A stretch of 64,000 nt of DNA from Pseudoalteromonas rubra (GTDB taxonomy: Bacteria > Pseudomonadota > Gammaproteobacteria > Enterobacterales > Alteromonadaceae). Under the pieces are notes generated by a model. It saw nothing but the letters and a program-made list of their open reading frames with translations. It was not told the DNA's origin and made no database searches. The stretch spans positions 1-64,000 of the forward strand of contig NZ_AHCD03000034.1 in the NCBI RefSeq assembly GCF_000238295.3. The letters are read 5' to 3'. This document shows, piece by piece, positions 34,190-43,249 of the stretch. The first letter of the stretch is position 1; each line of letters starts with the position of its first letter. A program made the position numbers and the translations under genes.

Positions 34190-35266
34190 TCAATAGCCAA
34201 ACAATTCGCCATAACCCGTTGCGACAAACCCACCCCGACTGCGTATTCTGCCCTCCCAGTAAGGGACGCTTAAAGTGTTGAAAGAATCTGCCTGCAGGAC
34301 ATCAATGATCACCGCCTCTTTCCCGGGCACCTGTAATTGCCAGCTTATCGGATGCGTTACATTGCGGGTTTGTGCCCTGTTAATCACCGTTAAAGTGACC
34401 TCTTCATGCGGGTAGGCCGTAACCTTGCCAGATGGCGCTATCTCTGAGGCACTGCAGTAGGCATAGGCTTGTGTTTCATCTCGGGTACAAAATGCCATCA
34501 GTGCACCTTGCCCAGGATCCTCACCTTGTAAACTAAACCAGTCCCAGCCACCGTGTTGACTATCAATCAGACCTGATGACCATTCCCTGTCTAACCAGGC
34601 CTGACCTGAAACGGCATGTGATCTGCCAGCATAGGTCAGCGTGCCTGTCACTTGTAAAAAGGGGTAACTGTAGTAGAAGGAGGCATGGCCTTGCTGGGTT
34701 TTCTGACTGTACCCCTGCTTGCCATGCAAGACCAGTGGGCTGTTTGCCAGCGTAATGTCCAGGCCAAAATCGGCCTCCTTACTTTGCAATCGTAAAGGTA
34801 GAAACGACGCCTCTTGACTGGCCAGCTGCCAATCACCCAAACGGGCGATAAAAGGACTGGCCTGTACCTCAACCTGCCCGGCTCTGCCATAGCGCTCAAA
34901 CGCATGATGTGTCCGACCGTTTTGTAAAGCAAAATGGGCAAAGTAAAGCTGTCCATCCCACCAGGGAGAAGACTGAACGGCCGAAAACCCCGGATCGCGG
35001 ATCCGAAACAGCGTCCATTGCATCCCAAACTGAGCGCCGTCTTGTGCGGTCAGGTTGCCAGTCACATACCACCACTCCACTCCTTGTTCTGGATGGGCAC
35101 CATGGTCGCGTGGAAATATCAATCTCTGATTGGCATCCACGGGTGTGCCCAGCGTCTGACCGAGCACCGCCATCGCCGCATTGTTATTGTCTGTTTCAGG
35201 CGTAGCAGGCTGACACCCTGTTACCATCAGCAGGATTAAAATACAATGCAATCTGATGCTGTGCAT
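34190..35266 (-). CDS. AttH-like (CrtC/lipocalin-like) lipoprotein
   Basis: A roughly 358-residue lipoprotein (lipobox VTGC) of the AttH / hydroxyneurosporene synthase family, a double lipocalin-like fold. Key stretches are GVEWWYVTGNL, FALQ and the strongly conserved SGQAWLDREWSSG, with WDWFSLQ following. Family members usually follow FtsX-type ABC transporters, as here. The ATG at 35266 has AAGGAGCTCAAT directly before it; a longer frame to 35305 overlaps the permease. It is the third gene of an operon of ATPase, permease and AttH, with a 10-bp gap. The role is probably in handling a hydrophobic or lipid-like substrate. Confidence 0.87.
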   Translation of the reverse strand: MHSIRLHCILILLMVTGCQPATPETDNNNAAMAVLGQTLGTPVDANQRLIFPRDHGAHPEQGVEWWYVTGNLTAQDGAQFGMQWTLFRIRDPGFSAVQSSPWWDGQLYFAHFALQNGRTHHAFERYGRAGQVEVQASPFIARLGDWQLASQEASFLPLRLQSKEADFGLDITLANSPLVLHGKQGYSQKTQQGHASFYYSYPFLQVTGTLTYAGRSHAVSGQAWLDREWSSGLIDSQHGGWDWFSLQGEDPGQGALMAFCTRDETQAYAYCSASEIAPSGKVTAYPHEEVTLTVINRAQTRNVTHPISWQLQVPGKEAVIIDVLQADSFNTLSVPYWEGRIRSRGGFVATGYGELFGY

Positions 35267-35276
35267 ATTGAGCTCC

Positions 35277-37691
35277 TTATAACTGTGCGACATTATCAGC
35301 CACATTGCGCCTGATCAGTTTTAATAAAGGAATGGCACTGACCACCAAAGCCAACAACAGTACCACAGCGCAGAACCCCCAGATATCGCTCCAGCTAAGT
35401 ACCATTGCCATGCTCCAGCCAAAAGCGATGGGCATCACATAGGTTAACAATACCCAGCCCAACAGGATCCCCAGCGGCACTGCCAGTAACAAGATCAGAC
35501 CGAGAATAAGTCCGGCCTGAGAGAGTTTCAGCACCAATAATTGGCCCTGAGTCACCCCTAAAGTTTGTAATACGGCCATCGGCTGCAACTGCTGTCGTCC
35601 GAGCGTTAAAAAGCTCACCCAAACGCCAAATAGCGCAATCAACATAATGCAGATATTCAGTGCATGGGTTACCAGAAAAGTTTGACTAAATAGTTGCTTT
35701 GCAAAGCGCTTAAACACCTGATTATGGATCAACTGATGTCCGGCCAGTGACCAGCGCTGGCTAATGACATCAGCCAGTTGTTCTGAGTCAACTCCCTCGT
35801 GAAGCGTCAACATAAAACCGACTGCTTCGTACAAAAATGCCTGCTGTGTGATGACTGAGTTACTGACTACCAGACTAACGCCAGACTCGCCGTAATCATA
35901 AAATACCCCCGTGATTTGACAGTGAAAAGCGTGTTGTCCCTGCTGCACTTCAAGCTTGCTGCCAACGATAAGACCATAACGACGCATACCCGGCTCATTG
36001 ATAAGACAGCTGATGCTATCATTGCTCCGATTGATATGAACAGCCTCCAAAGGCTGCTTGTTCAGCAAGGTCAGATGCTGATGATAACGATAGTCTTCAC
36101 CGAAACTCATCAGTGTCACAGGCACCGTCTCATTGGTCACCTGGACTTCACTTTGTGCCGACCAGTAAATCCCCACCTGCTTAACTGCTTGCATATCTGC
36201 CAAAGCCTGACGCATCTGTGCAGTCGGGTTATCCGGTCTGACATATAGATCGGCATTCAGGCGGGTTTGTAAATGGGTATCCAGTGCACTGCTGAAACTC
36301 CCCACCATCACCTGCATGCCAATCGCTGCGCCCATTGCCATCAAAATGGCTAACACCGAACTCAGCAGCGCTGGTAATTGCGTCAGACTATCGGCCCTCA
36401 GCCAGCCGAGCAACGGCGCCCGGGTTGGCCAGCGCACCTGAAACACCAGACGCACCAGTGGCGGTGTCAACGCGAAAAACACCAGCAACACACAAACACA
36501 CAGTAGCAAAGCTTGCCATTTGGTCTGTGCCAGGTTCAATAGTAACCCCCCTCCAACACAGGCCAGAAATAATAGCGCCAGGGTCAGCCACTTCGCCAAT
36601 TGCTGCGTGAGACGCGTTTGCAACACCACAAAGCCAGCCAGTATCACCAAGTTCAGCACACTGCCGATAAGCACGAGTAAGGCGTCAAAGCGCACTATCA
36701 GTGCCCGATCCAGCTGATAAAAACTGCTCAATACCGTGCTGATGTCACCCATCATGGCATTGGCCATCAGCACCCCAAGCAGATTACCCAATGTCGCTGC
36801 CAGCACACTCAATATCGCAACTTCCAGACACAGCGCCTTAAGCAACTGGCTCTGCCGGCAACCAAGCGTGGCCATTTGCTGTTGCAAAGACAAGCGGCTT
36901 TGATAAGCAAGTTTGATGGCATTGAGGCTTAAAAATGCGCCCACCACATAGCCCAGTAAGGCCAGTGCCTGTAGGTTAAAGAAAAAGGCCCCCGACAGGG
37001 CGTCGAAGGTTTGTGCCTCAGCAGACTCCAGTCGTGCGGCACTGCCAAGCATGTCCACCAGCTGCTGCCGCTGAAGCGCATTCAGACCCGTCACTTCAAA
37101 ATAGCTGATCTGCCCCTGCGCATTCAATAATCGGTCTGCCAGACTGATATCCATCAGTGCATAGTGACCAGTCCCCTCCAGTTGACTAACCGGATAACTG
37201 CCTCCTTTAATGCGCAATGCAGAGGCATTAAGCTGTAATCTGGCCGTCAGTTCAGGTGACATAAACAGCGTATCGAACAAGGGAGAATCGCTGTGAGGTT
37301 GGCCAGCGTCGCCTGATACCGGCTTTGCAGCACCAGCCGTTTGCCATTGCAGTAAATTGATACCCCGAATGGCGACCAGCTTGTCGTCATCACTTCTGAG
37401 GCGCCCCTCCAGTACGGGTTGAACCTGCTCAAACCCAGCCGCTGAAAGCCGTTGCCAAAGTGAAAAAGGTAAGCCTGTTTTTCCCAATGGCGGACGAATA
37501 AAGTCACTTACTGGCTGCGCTAACAACGCTGTACTGGTTTGATAGCGCTTTGAGGCTTCCTGGTTTAAACCCAGTGTGGCACTGAGCAAGGCGCTGCCGA
37601 GGCTCAGACCGATCAAAAACAACACCAGCAGCCCTCTATGGCGCCGATAATACTGAGCATAAGTCAGCAGGATGAGTCTCAGTTCACTCAT
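35277..37691 (-). CDS. ABC transporter permease, double FtsX-type
   Basis: This 804-residue inner-membrane protein has about eight to ten helices in two FtsX/MacB-type blocks: TM1 at residues 18-38, a large periplasmic domain, a helix cluster (about 235-460), a second periplasmic domain and the final cluster (about 690-790). Transporters of this kind move or extract hydrophobic molecules or lipoproteins from the outer face of the inner membrane (LolCDE/MacB type). Its start overlaps the ATPase stop by 8 bp, indicating translational coupling. Confidence 0.9.
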   Translation of the reverse strand: MSELRLILLTYAQYYRRHRGLLVLFLIGLSLGSALLSATLGLNQEASKRYQTSTALLAQPVSDFIRPPLGKTGLPFSLWQRLSAAGFEQVQPVLEGRLRSDDDKLVAIRGINLLQWQTAGAAKPVSGDAGQPHSDSPLFDTLFMSPELTARLQLNASALRIKGGSYPVSQLEGTGHYALMDISLADRLLNAQGQISYFEVTGLNALQRQQLVDMLGSAARLESAEAQTFDALSGAFFFNLQALALLGYVVGAFLSLNAIKLAYQSRLSLQQQMATLGCRQSQLLKALCLEVAILSVLAATLGNLLGVLMANAMMGDISTVLSSFYQLDRALIVRFDALLVLIGSVLNLVILAGFVVLQTRLTQQLAKWLTLALLFLACVGGGLLLNLAQTKWQALLLCVCVLLVFFALTPPLVRLVFQVRWPTRAPLLGWLRADSLTQLPALLSSVLAILMAMGAAIGMQVMVGSFSSALDTHLQTRLNADLYVRPDNPTAQMRQALADMQAVKQVGIYWSAQSEVQVTNETVPVTLMSFGEDYRYHQHLTLLNKQPLEAVHINRSNDSISCLINEPGMRRYGLIVGSKLEVQQGQHAFHCQITGVFYDYGESGVSLVVSNSVITQQAFLYEAVGFMLTLHEGVDSEQLADVISQRWSLAGHQLIHNQVFKRFAKQLFSQTFLVTHALNICIMLIALFGVWVSFLTLGRQQLQPMAVLQTLGVTQGQLLVLKLSQAGLILGLILLLAVPLGILLGWVLLTYVMPIAFGWSMAMVLSWSDIWGFCAVVLLLALVVSAIPLLKLIRRNVADNVAQL

Positions 37692-38340
37692 GTAAACGCC
37701 CGTCGCGTAACGCCACCTGACGGGGTAACTGCGCAGCCAGAGCCCGGCTGTGGGTAACCATGATCAAATTTACCCTTTGCTCCTGACATAAGGTCATCAA
37801 CAGTTCCAGTACTTCCTGACTGCGCATGCTGTCCAGATTCCCTGTGGGCTCATCGGCAAGCAGTACACTGGGCCGATTAAGCAGGGCCCGGGCGATCCCG
37901 ACACGCTGTTGCTCGCCTCCGCTTAACTGCGCAGGATAGACATCGAGCTTGTCGCCCAGACCCAGACGCTCTGCCATTATGGTAATTTCTTTATGACTGA
38001 CGGCGCGGCCGTTGAGACGGGCCTGAAAGGCCATATTATCCGCCACATTAAGCGGACTAAGTAACTGGTAATGCTGAAAGATCATGCCAATCGTACGGCG
38101 ATACAAGGCCAGTTGCTTGGCATCATAGGTATGTATTGCCTGCTCATTGATACGTACGGTGCCGGAGTCTGGGCTAAGCAACCCCGCCAGTATGTTGAGC
38201 AAGGTCGTTTTGCCAGAGCCACTGTCGCCAGTAAGCGCGACCTGCTCAGCCCCCGATACCGACCAGCTCAGGCCGTCCAGCACATTCCGATATCCAGCGC
38301 CATCTCGACGTCTGAACGTTATCTCATCTAACTGGATCAT
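37684..38340 (-). CDS. ABC transporter ATP-binding protein (LolD/MacB type)
   Basis: This 218-residue ATPase has Walker A GDSGSGKT (38-45), the signature LSGGEQQRVG and Walker B VLLADEPTGNLD, typical of the LolD/MacB/FtsE group. It drives the double-FtsX permease encoded downstream. Its start faces the divergent adaptor gene across the 38341-38618 regulatory region. Confidence 0.93.
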   Translation of the reverse strand: MIQLDEITFRRRDGAGYRNVLDGLSWSVSGAEQVALTGDSGSGKTTLLNILAGLLSPDSGTVRINEQAIHTYDAKQLALYRRTIGMIFQHYQLLSPLNVADNMAFQARLNGRAVSHKEITIMAERLGLGDKLDVYPAQLSGGEQQRVGIARALLNRPSVLLADEPTGNLDSMRSQEVLELLMTLCQEQRVNLIMVTHSRALAAQLPRQVALRDGRLHE

Positions 38341-38453
38341 CGCACCTCCATTACCACTTACTTAACAGCAACTTAGTATAGTCATCATGGTACAGGATCG
38401 AATCGGCAAAGCCAGTGCATTCTGACATACCAATATCTCCATCAGTGACGTAC

Positions 38454-38496
38454 TGTCCGGACACTCGCCCACTGTCCGCGTACTGTCCGCTGTCCG
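38454..38496. promoter_or_regulatory. TGTCCG repeat cluster, probable enhancer
   Basis: The 10-bp palindrome TGTCCGGACA (38454-38463) is followed by three further TGTCCG half-sites starting at 38473, 38484 and 38491. The cluster sits about 65-110 bp upstream of a sigma-54-type promoter, where activators of the NtrC class bind. Such a regulator is encoded in the downstream gene group at 43250. Confidence 0.65.
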
Positions 38497-38561
38497 TCCG
38501 CTGCTGTTACAGCTCGCAACACAAAAAACAAATAACCCTATAATTTCAAAAACTTAAAACA

Positions 38562-38576
38562 TGGCATCGATTTTGT
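38562..38576 (+). promoter_or_regulatory. Sigma-54 promoter of the adaptor-ABC operon
   Basis: TGGCAT, five bases and TTGT match the -24/-12 consensus TGGCAC-N5-TTGC at all positions but two. It lies 42 bp before the adaptor start and downstream of the TGTCCG cluster. Confidence 0.7.
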
Positions 38577-38618
38577 AATAAGTACTTGTAATCAAGTAAA
38601 CAAGGAGCCGTACCAGGC

Positions 38619-39887
38619 ATGATCCGAGATACCAAACAACAAGATAAAGCAATCCCACAAACGCGCAGATTGCCGCGCTGGTGGATAGGTGCAGCCGCCG
38701 CAGTCGGACTCATCGGTGCCGCCACCGCTTCATACAGCAGTTTTGACCAGCTACTCAGCGCCGATCAGGTGGTGTCCTTACAAACACTGCGTACCGCGAC
38801 CGTTGTAAGAGGCGACATGGTTCAGGACCTGCGTGTTGAAGGCCGCACTATGGCCGCAGACAGCCCCTCCCTGTATGCCATTGCGGCCGGAACAGTCACT
38901 TTGTTTGTCAAAGCGGGCGACGAGATTGAAGCAGGTCAGGCCCTGCTAACCATTGACAGCCCGGAGCTTCGCAACCAACTCCTTCAGGAAGAAGCGACAC
39001 TGGCACGTCTGGAGATGGACGTAAGTCGCCAGAAAATAGCAATAAAACAACAGCAGCTGGACAACACCCAGCAAATGGAACTGGCCAAAGTCGAGCTGGA
39101 AGCCGCGCAAAGTGAAATGGCCCGTGCCCGCACCAGCATTGAAAAACAGATCATCTCAAAGGAAGAACTGGAACAGACCCAGGTGGCCCTGAAACGTGCT
39201 GAGCTTAACGAGCGCCACGCCATCGCGAGTCTGCAACTGGCGCAGGAACGCCTGAGTTTTGAACTAAAAAGTAGCGAGCTAAACCTGACCCGTCAGCGTC
39301 ACCTCACCGAAGAACTGCGTCGTCAGGTCGAGGCCCTAACACTGCACTCGCCCTTATCCGGCATTGTCGGCACGCTGAATGTACAACAAAAGCAACATGT
39401 GCAACGCGATACGCCGTTAATGTCGCTGGTTAACCTCAATGAGCTGGAAGTAGAGGCCTACATTCCGGAAAACCTGGCGGATGAGCTGGGAATAGGTCTG
39501 CATGCCAACGTGCAAATCAACAACGAACAATACAGCGCAACCTTAGTCGCCATTTCTCCTGAAGTTGAGCAAGGCCAGGTGCGCGGCCGTATTCGCTTTA
39601 GCGAGCAGCCAGGCAATTTACGTCAGAACCAAAGAGTGAATGCACAAATCATCATTGCCCAAAAGCAAAACGTATTAAAAGTTGAACGCGGTGCCTTTGT
39701 GGAAACCGGTGCATCCCGCACTGCCTACAAAATTGAACAAAACTCCGCGCTCAGAACCCCCATTTCACTGGGTGTCAAAAGTGTCAGAGAAGTGGAAATT
39801 ACCCAGGGGCTGCAACCTGGTGATACAATCATCATCTCAAGTCTGGCTGCTTTCGGGCAATCACAGCACGTGATCCTCAGCGAATAA
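38619..39887 (+). CDS. Periplasmic adaptor (HlyD/MacA type) of an ABC exporter
   Basis: A 422-residue membrane fusion protein with one N-terminal transmembrane helix (about residues 24-42), a lipoyl-like segment (AAGTVTLFVKAGDEIEAGQ), a long coiled-coil hairpin (about 120-235) and beta-barrel regions. It would connect the inner-membrane permeases encoded downstream to the outer membrane. It is the first gene of an operon under an apparent sigma-54 promoter. AAGGAGCCGTACCAGGC precedes the ATG. Confidence 0.88.
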   Translation: MIRDTKQQDKAIPQTRRLPRWWIGAAAAVGLIGAATASYSSFDQLLSADQVVSLQTLRTATVVRGDMVQDLRVEGRTMAADSPSLYAIAAGTVTLFVKAGDEIEAGQALLTIDSPELRNQLLQEEATLARLEMDVSRQKIAIKQQQLDNTQQMELAKVELEAAQSEMARARTSIEKQIISKEELEQTQVALKRAELNERHAIASLQLAQERLSFELKSSELNLTRQRHLTEELRRQVEALTLHSPLSGIVGTLNVQQKQHVQRDTPLMSLVNLNELEVEAYIPENLADELGIGLHANVQINNEQYSATLVAISPEVEQGQVRGRIRFSEQPGNLRQNQRVNAQIIIAQKQNVLKVERGAFVETGASRTAYKIEQNSALRTPISLGVKSVREVEITQGLQPGDTIIISSLAAFGQSQHVILSE

Positions 39888-39905
39888 TAATAAAAGGAAC
39901 ATCCC

Positions 39906-40601
39906 ATGTTACGTATGAAAAACATCAGTAAAATCTACCGTACCGAGCTGGTCGAAACACACGCCCTGTCAGACGTTAACTTCACCGTTGAAGAAGGTGA
40001 GTTTATTGCCGTTACCGGCCCTTCCGGCTCAGGTAAAACCACCTTTCTGAATATCACCGGATTACTCGAAAGCTTTGAGCAAGGAACATATGAACTGGAT
40101 GGCGAAGATGTCAGCACGCTGGGTGACAAGCAGCTTTCTCAGCTTCGCAATGAAAAAATTGGCTTTATTTTTCAGGGGTTTAACCTGATTGGCGATCTCA
40201 ACCTCTATGACAACATCGAGGTCCCCCTGATTTTCCGGGGTCTGTCAGCCAAAGCCCGCAAACAACGCATCGAGGAAAGTCTGGAGTTGGTGGGCCTGGG
40301 CGGCCGTGCCAGCCACTTTCCTGCCCAGCTCAGTGGTGGTCAGCAACAGCGGGTTGCAATTGCCCGGGCGCTTGCCGGTAAACCGCGATTTTTACTCGCC
40401 GATGAGCCAACCGGTAACCTGGACACTATGATGGCCAGACAAGTCATGGATCTGCTGGAAGAGATAAACCGCCAGGGCACCACTTTGCTGATGGTCACCC
40501 ATGATCATGAGCTGGCACAGCGGGCACATCGCAATATACAAATTCTCGACGGTCAATTGCGCGATATCAACAAGAATGAACTTGTCGAACTGATCTCTTA
40601 G
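39906..40601 (+). CDS. ABC transporter ATP-binding protein (MacB/LolD type)
   Basis: This 231-residue ATPase has Walker A GPSGSGKTT (about 37-45), signature LSGGQQQRVA and Walker B FLLADEPTGNLD. It begins 18 bp after the adaptor gene, with AAAAGGAAC in front, and powers the two separate permeases encoded next. Confidence 0.94.
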   Translation: MLRMKNISKIYRTELVETHALSDVNFTVEEGEFIAVTGPSGSGKTTFLNITGLLESFEQGTYELDGEDVSTLGDKQLSQLRNEKIGFIFQGFNLIGDLNLYDNIEVPLIFRGLSAKARKQRIEESLELVGLGGRASHFPAQLSGGQQQRVAIARALAGKPRFLLADEPTGNLDTMMARQVMDLLEEINRQGTTLLMVTHDHELAQRAHRNIQILDGQLRDINKNELVELIS

Positions 40602-40610
40602 GTGACTGCG

Positions 40611-41972
40611 ATGAAGGATTTAATGCAACTGGCCTGGCGCGGCCTGAAACAAAAACGCAAACTGACCTTGCTGATGGTACTCAATCTGGCTATCGGGATC
40701 ACCCTGCTGTTAACCATGGGCACCATAGTGACACGCAGCGGACACTCTCCTATCGACCAAAGAGCCGATCAGGTATATCACGTCAGCCTTAATTTTATGG
40801 ACCCGGAGTTTGATCGACGCACGGCGTTTCGCTCGCCGCCACTGACCTACCGGGATGCAGACGCCGTTTCCGAGGCCTTTAAAGCAAATCCAATGATCCG
40901 CTTGTCACTTAATTACACCACGTCGTTTGTGCTTGATCTGCCCGATAAGAGTGTCAGACCGGTTACCGCCGAGGCCTCTGCTGCTGATGCGAATTATTTT
41001 GAATTGCTCCAGGTGCCATTTATTTATGGCGCCCCCTGGCGCGAGGAAATGCAGAATGACGCCGTAATCGTGTTGGATAAAAAAGCCAATGACTTATTAT
41101 TCGGCGGAGAAAACTCGGTCGGCAAACAAGTGGTGATCAACAACCGTCAGCTGGAGGTGGTTGGCGTCATGGACATTTCAGCCTATCTGCGTCGCTTTCA
41201 GAACATGCGTTTCCAAGGCCGGGTCAACGATATGGCTGTTGTGCCTTTAGGGTACGCGCATGCCAACAACCTGCCTCGCACAGGCTACATGCCCTGCCAG
41301 ACTCAAGAAGAAGCTGCACGAACACGGTATCGTCGCGAAGATGTTCAGGGGCTCAAAAACGCCGAATGTGGGTATTTACATGGCTGGGCAATGCTGGACC
41401 CCATGCAACTCGATAATAGTCATGCAGAGCTGACCTTATGGGCACGTAATTACGCACAGCAACAGACTACTCAGGGTCGATTCAGTCACGCCGAGCCCTA
41501 CTATCTGACGCAGCTGGCCAGCCTCAATGACAGAATGAGTGACAACCTGTACTGGGAGCAAATTTATCTTAAGTTCGCCTACCTGCTCTTTGCTATCTGT
41601 TTGATCAACACCATTGGGATTCTGCTGGCAAAAAACCAGAGCCGGGCAAAACTGGTGTCTCTCTACCGGGCGCTGGGTGCAAACAAATTTTATATCCTTA
41701 AAATCCAACTGCTGGAACTCAGTATGCTTAGCAGTGCTGCCATTGTACTGGGGTTGTTGCTGGCGCAGTTTGGCTTGATTGCGATGTTCCATTTAGCTTT
41801 ATATCAGGCCGATTACCTGGCCGACGCAGAGCAGGTACGCCGTATGTACAGCATGGACATTCCCTTTGCGCTGCAAGCTGCCGTGGGTATTTTTGTGGCG
41901 ATATTTACCACCGGGCTTTACCCCATAGTGAAAGCCAGTCGCACCGCGCCCGCAGCACAGTTAAGAGGATAA
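40611..41972 (+). CDS. FtsX/MacB-type ABC permease, first subunit
   Basis: A permease of about 453 residues with one N-terminal helix (residues 18-38), a periplasmic MacB-type core domain and three C-terminal helices (after LYWEQIYLKFAYLLFA). I choose the ATG at 40611 because AGGTGA lies 6-7 bases upstream; the GTG at 40602 abuts the preceding stop. A second, related permease gene starts 4 bp after its stop, so the pair likely forms a heterodimer. Confidence 0.88.
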   Translation: MKDLMQLAWRGLKQKRKLTLLMVLNLAIGITLLLTMGTIVTRSGHSPIDQRADQVYHVSLNFMDPEFDRRTAFRSPPLTYRDADAVSEAFKANPMIRLSLNYTTSFVLDLPDKSVRPVTAEASAADANYFELLQVPFIYGAPWREEMQNDAVIVLDKKANDLLFGGENSVGKQVVINNRQLEVVGVMDISAYLRRFQNMRFQGRVNDMAVVPLGYAHANNLPRTGYMPCQTQEEAARTRYRREDVQGLKNAECGYLHGWAMLDPMQLDNSHAELTLWARNYAQQQTTQGRFSHAEPYYLTQLASLNDRMSDNLYWEQIYLKFAYLLFAICLINTIGILLAKNQSRAKLVSLYRALGANKFYILKIQLLELSMLSSAAIVLGLLLAQFGLIAMFHLALYQADYLADAEQVRRMYSMDIPFALQAAVGIFVAIFTTGLYPIVKASRTAPAAQLRG

Positions 41973-41976
41973 AACT

Positions 41977-43197
41977 ATGTCACTCAAACATATACTCAAA
42001 ATCATCTTCAAGCACCGCAATATCTCCTTGATGATCCTGATCCAAATTGCCATTGCGGTGACCATAGTCGGCAACGCCAGTTTTATCAGCTACGGCACGC
42101 TCAAAAACTGGTTGATCCCCTCCCACCTGGACGAAGTGGAGATACTCAACGTTTACACCAAAGTATTCGACAACCAGGTGGATAAATCGGCGATGATCCA
42201 ACGGGATTTAACTAACCTCAGCGCCTTGCCTGACGTGACTCAGGTGACCTACGCCAGCAATGAGCTGGTACTGGCCACCGTCGCAGGCAGCAACCTGGTT
42301 TATAAAACCATTCAGGAAGATGAAGCAGGCTTTGAAAACGCGCAATTTGACGTAACCTCTCAAGGGGTAGCCACGCTGGGATTAAACATCACACAAGGAC
42401 GCGACTTCTATCCTAATGAGTTTGTTTATGCCGCGGCATCACAAAATCGCTACGCCAGTGTTGTGTTGATCAGCGAAGCCCTTGCCAAGACGCTGTTTGG
42501 CGAGCAAAGTGCGCTGGGTCAGACCATCTATTTACAACGAGCCCGCCGCCCCTATCAGGTGGTCGGTGTGTATGCCGATAAGATGCTGGGAGAAGGCGCT
42601 GTTTATGAACAACACTGGTACCACTCTACCATTGTGCCTCAGGCGCACTTTGGCAGCACAGATGTAAACTACTTACTCAGAGTCAAAAAAGGCACCAGCG
42701 AAGCCATTCTTCAGGAGGTTGAAGATCAATTGTATCTGCAACACGGACGGATCGTAGAGCGGGTTGAGTTTGCCGCCAGAGCGAAAAAACGCTTATGGGA
42801 TGGCCGCAGTACCTTTGCATTCATTATGATAGGGATCAGCGTTATCGCCATTGTTGTGACCGGATTTGGTATTATTGGATTGGTTTCCTTTTCGGTCTCT
42901 ATCCGTAAAAAAGACATTGGGATCCTACGTGCACTGGGTGCCAGTCAGCATACTGTGCTCAAGGCGTTGCTGATGGAAAACGCCCTGCTGGCACTGGCTG
43001 GCATTCTATTGGGTAGTTTCGCGGCCCTGTGGTTAAACAATTATTTTGTCACCCATTTACGCGCGCAAGGCCTGGTTGAACCCTGGCTCGCCCTGCTGGT
43101 TGCGCTGTCAGTCTGGTTACTCAGCGCCGCTGCGGTCTATATTCCTGTCCGTAAAGCAGCTAATATAGCCCCGGCCAGGGTTACCAAAACCAATTAA
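41977..43197 (+). CDS. FtsX/MacB-type ABC permease, second subunit
   Basis: The 406-residue protein has the same 1+3 helix layout as the preceding gene product and the conserved FtsX segment SIRKKDIGILRALGAS before TM3. It is probably the second half of a heterodimeric permease. A hairpin (43201-43219) follows immediately, which may lower transcription into the regulator genes. Confidence 0.9.
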   Translation: MSLKHILKIIFKHRNISLMILIQIAIAVTIVGNASFISYGTLKNWLIPSHLDEVEILNVYTKVFDNQVDKSAMIQRDLTNLSALPDVTQVTYASNELVLATVAGSNLVYKTIQEDEAGFENAQFDVTSQGVATLGLNITQGRDFYPNEFVYAAASQNRYASVVLISEALAKTLFGEQSALGQTIYLQRARRPYQVVGVYADKMLGEGAVYEQHWYHSTIVPQAHFGSTDVNYLLRVKKGTSEAILQEVEDQLYLQHGRIVERVEFAARAKKRLWDGRSTFAFIMIGISVIAIVVTGFGIIGLVSFSVSIRKKDIGILRALGASQHTVLKALLMENALLALAGILLGSFAALWLNNYFVTHLRAQGLVEPWLALLVALSVWLLSAAAVYIPVRKAANIAPARVTKTN

Positions 43198-43200
43198 AAT

Positions 43201-43219
43201 AAGGGCTGAAAAGCCCTTT
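43201..43219 (+). terminator. Hairpin after the permease operon
   Basis: AAGGGCT and AGCCCTT arms with a GAAA tetraloop, followed by TC and few T residues. It is probably a partial terminator between transporter and regulator genes. Confidence 0.6.
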
Positions 43220-43249
43220 CATGTTTACAACAATAACGATAAAAACACG

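Noticed and set aside
34060..34281. 73-residue frame on the plus strand
   Set aside because: It overlaps the end of the AttH-like gene antisense and lacks a ribosome site.
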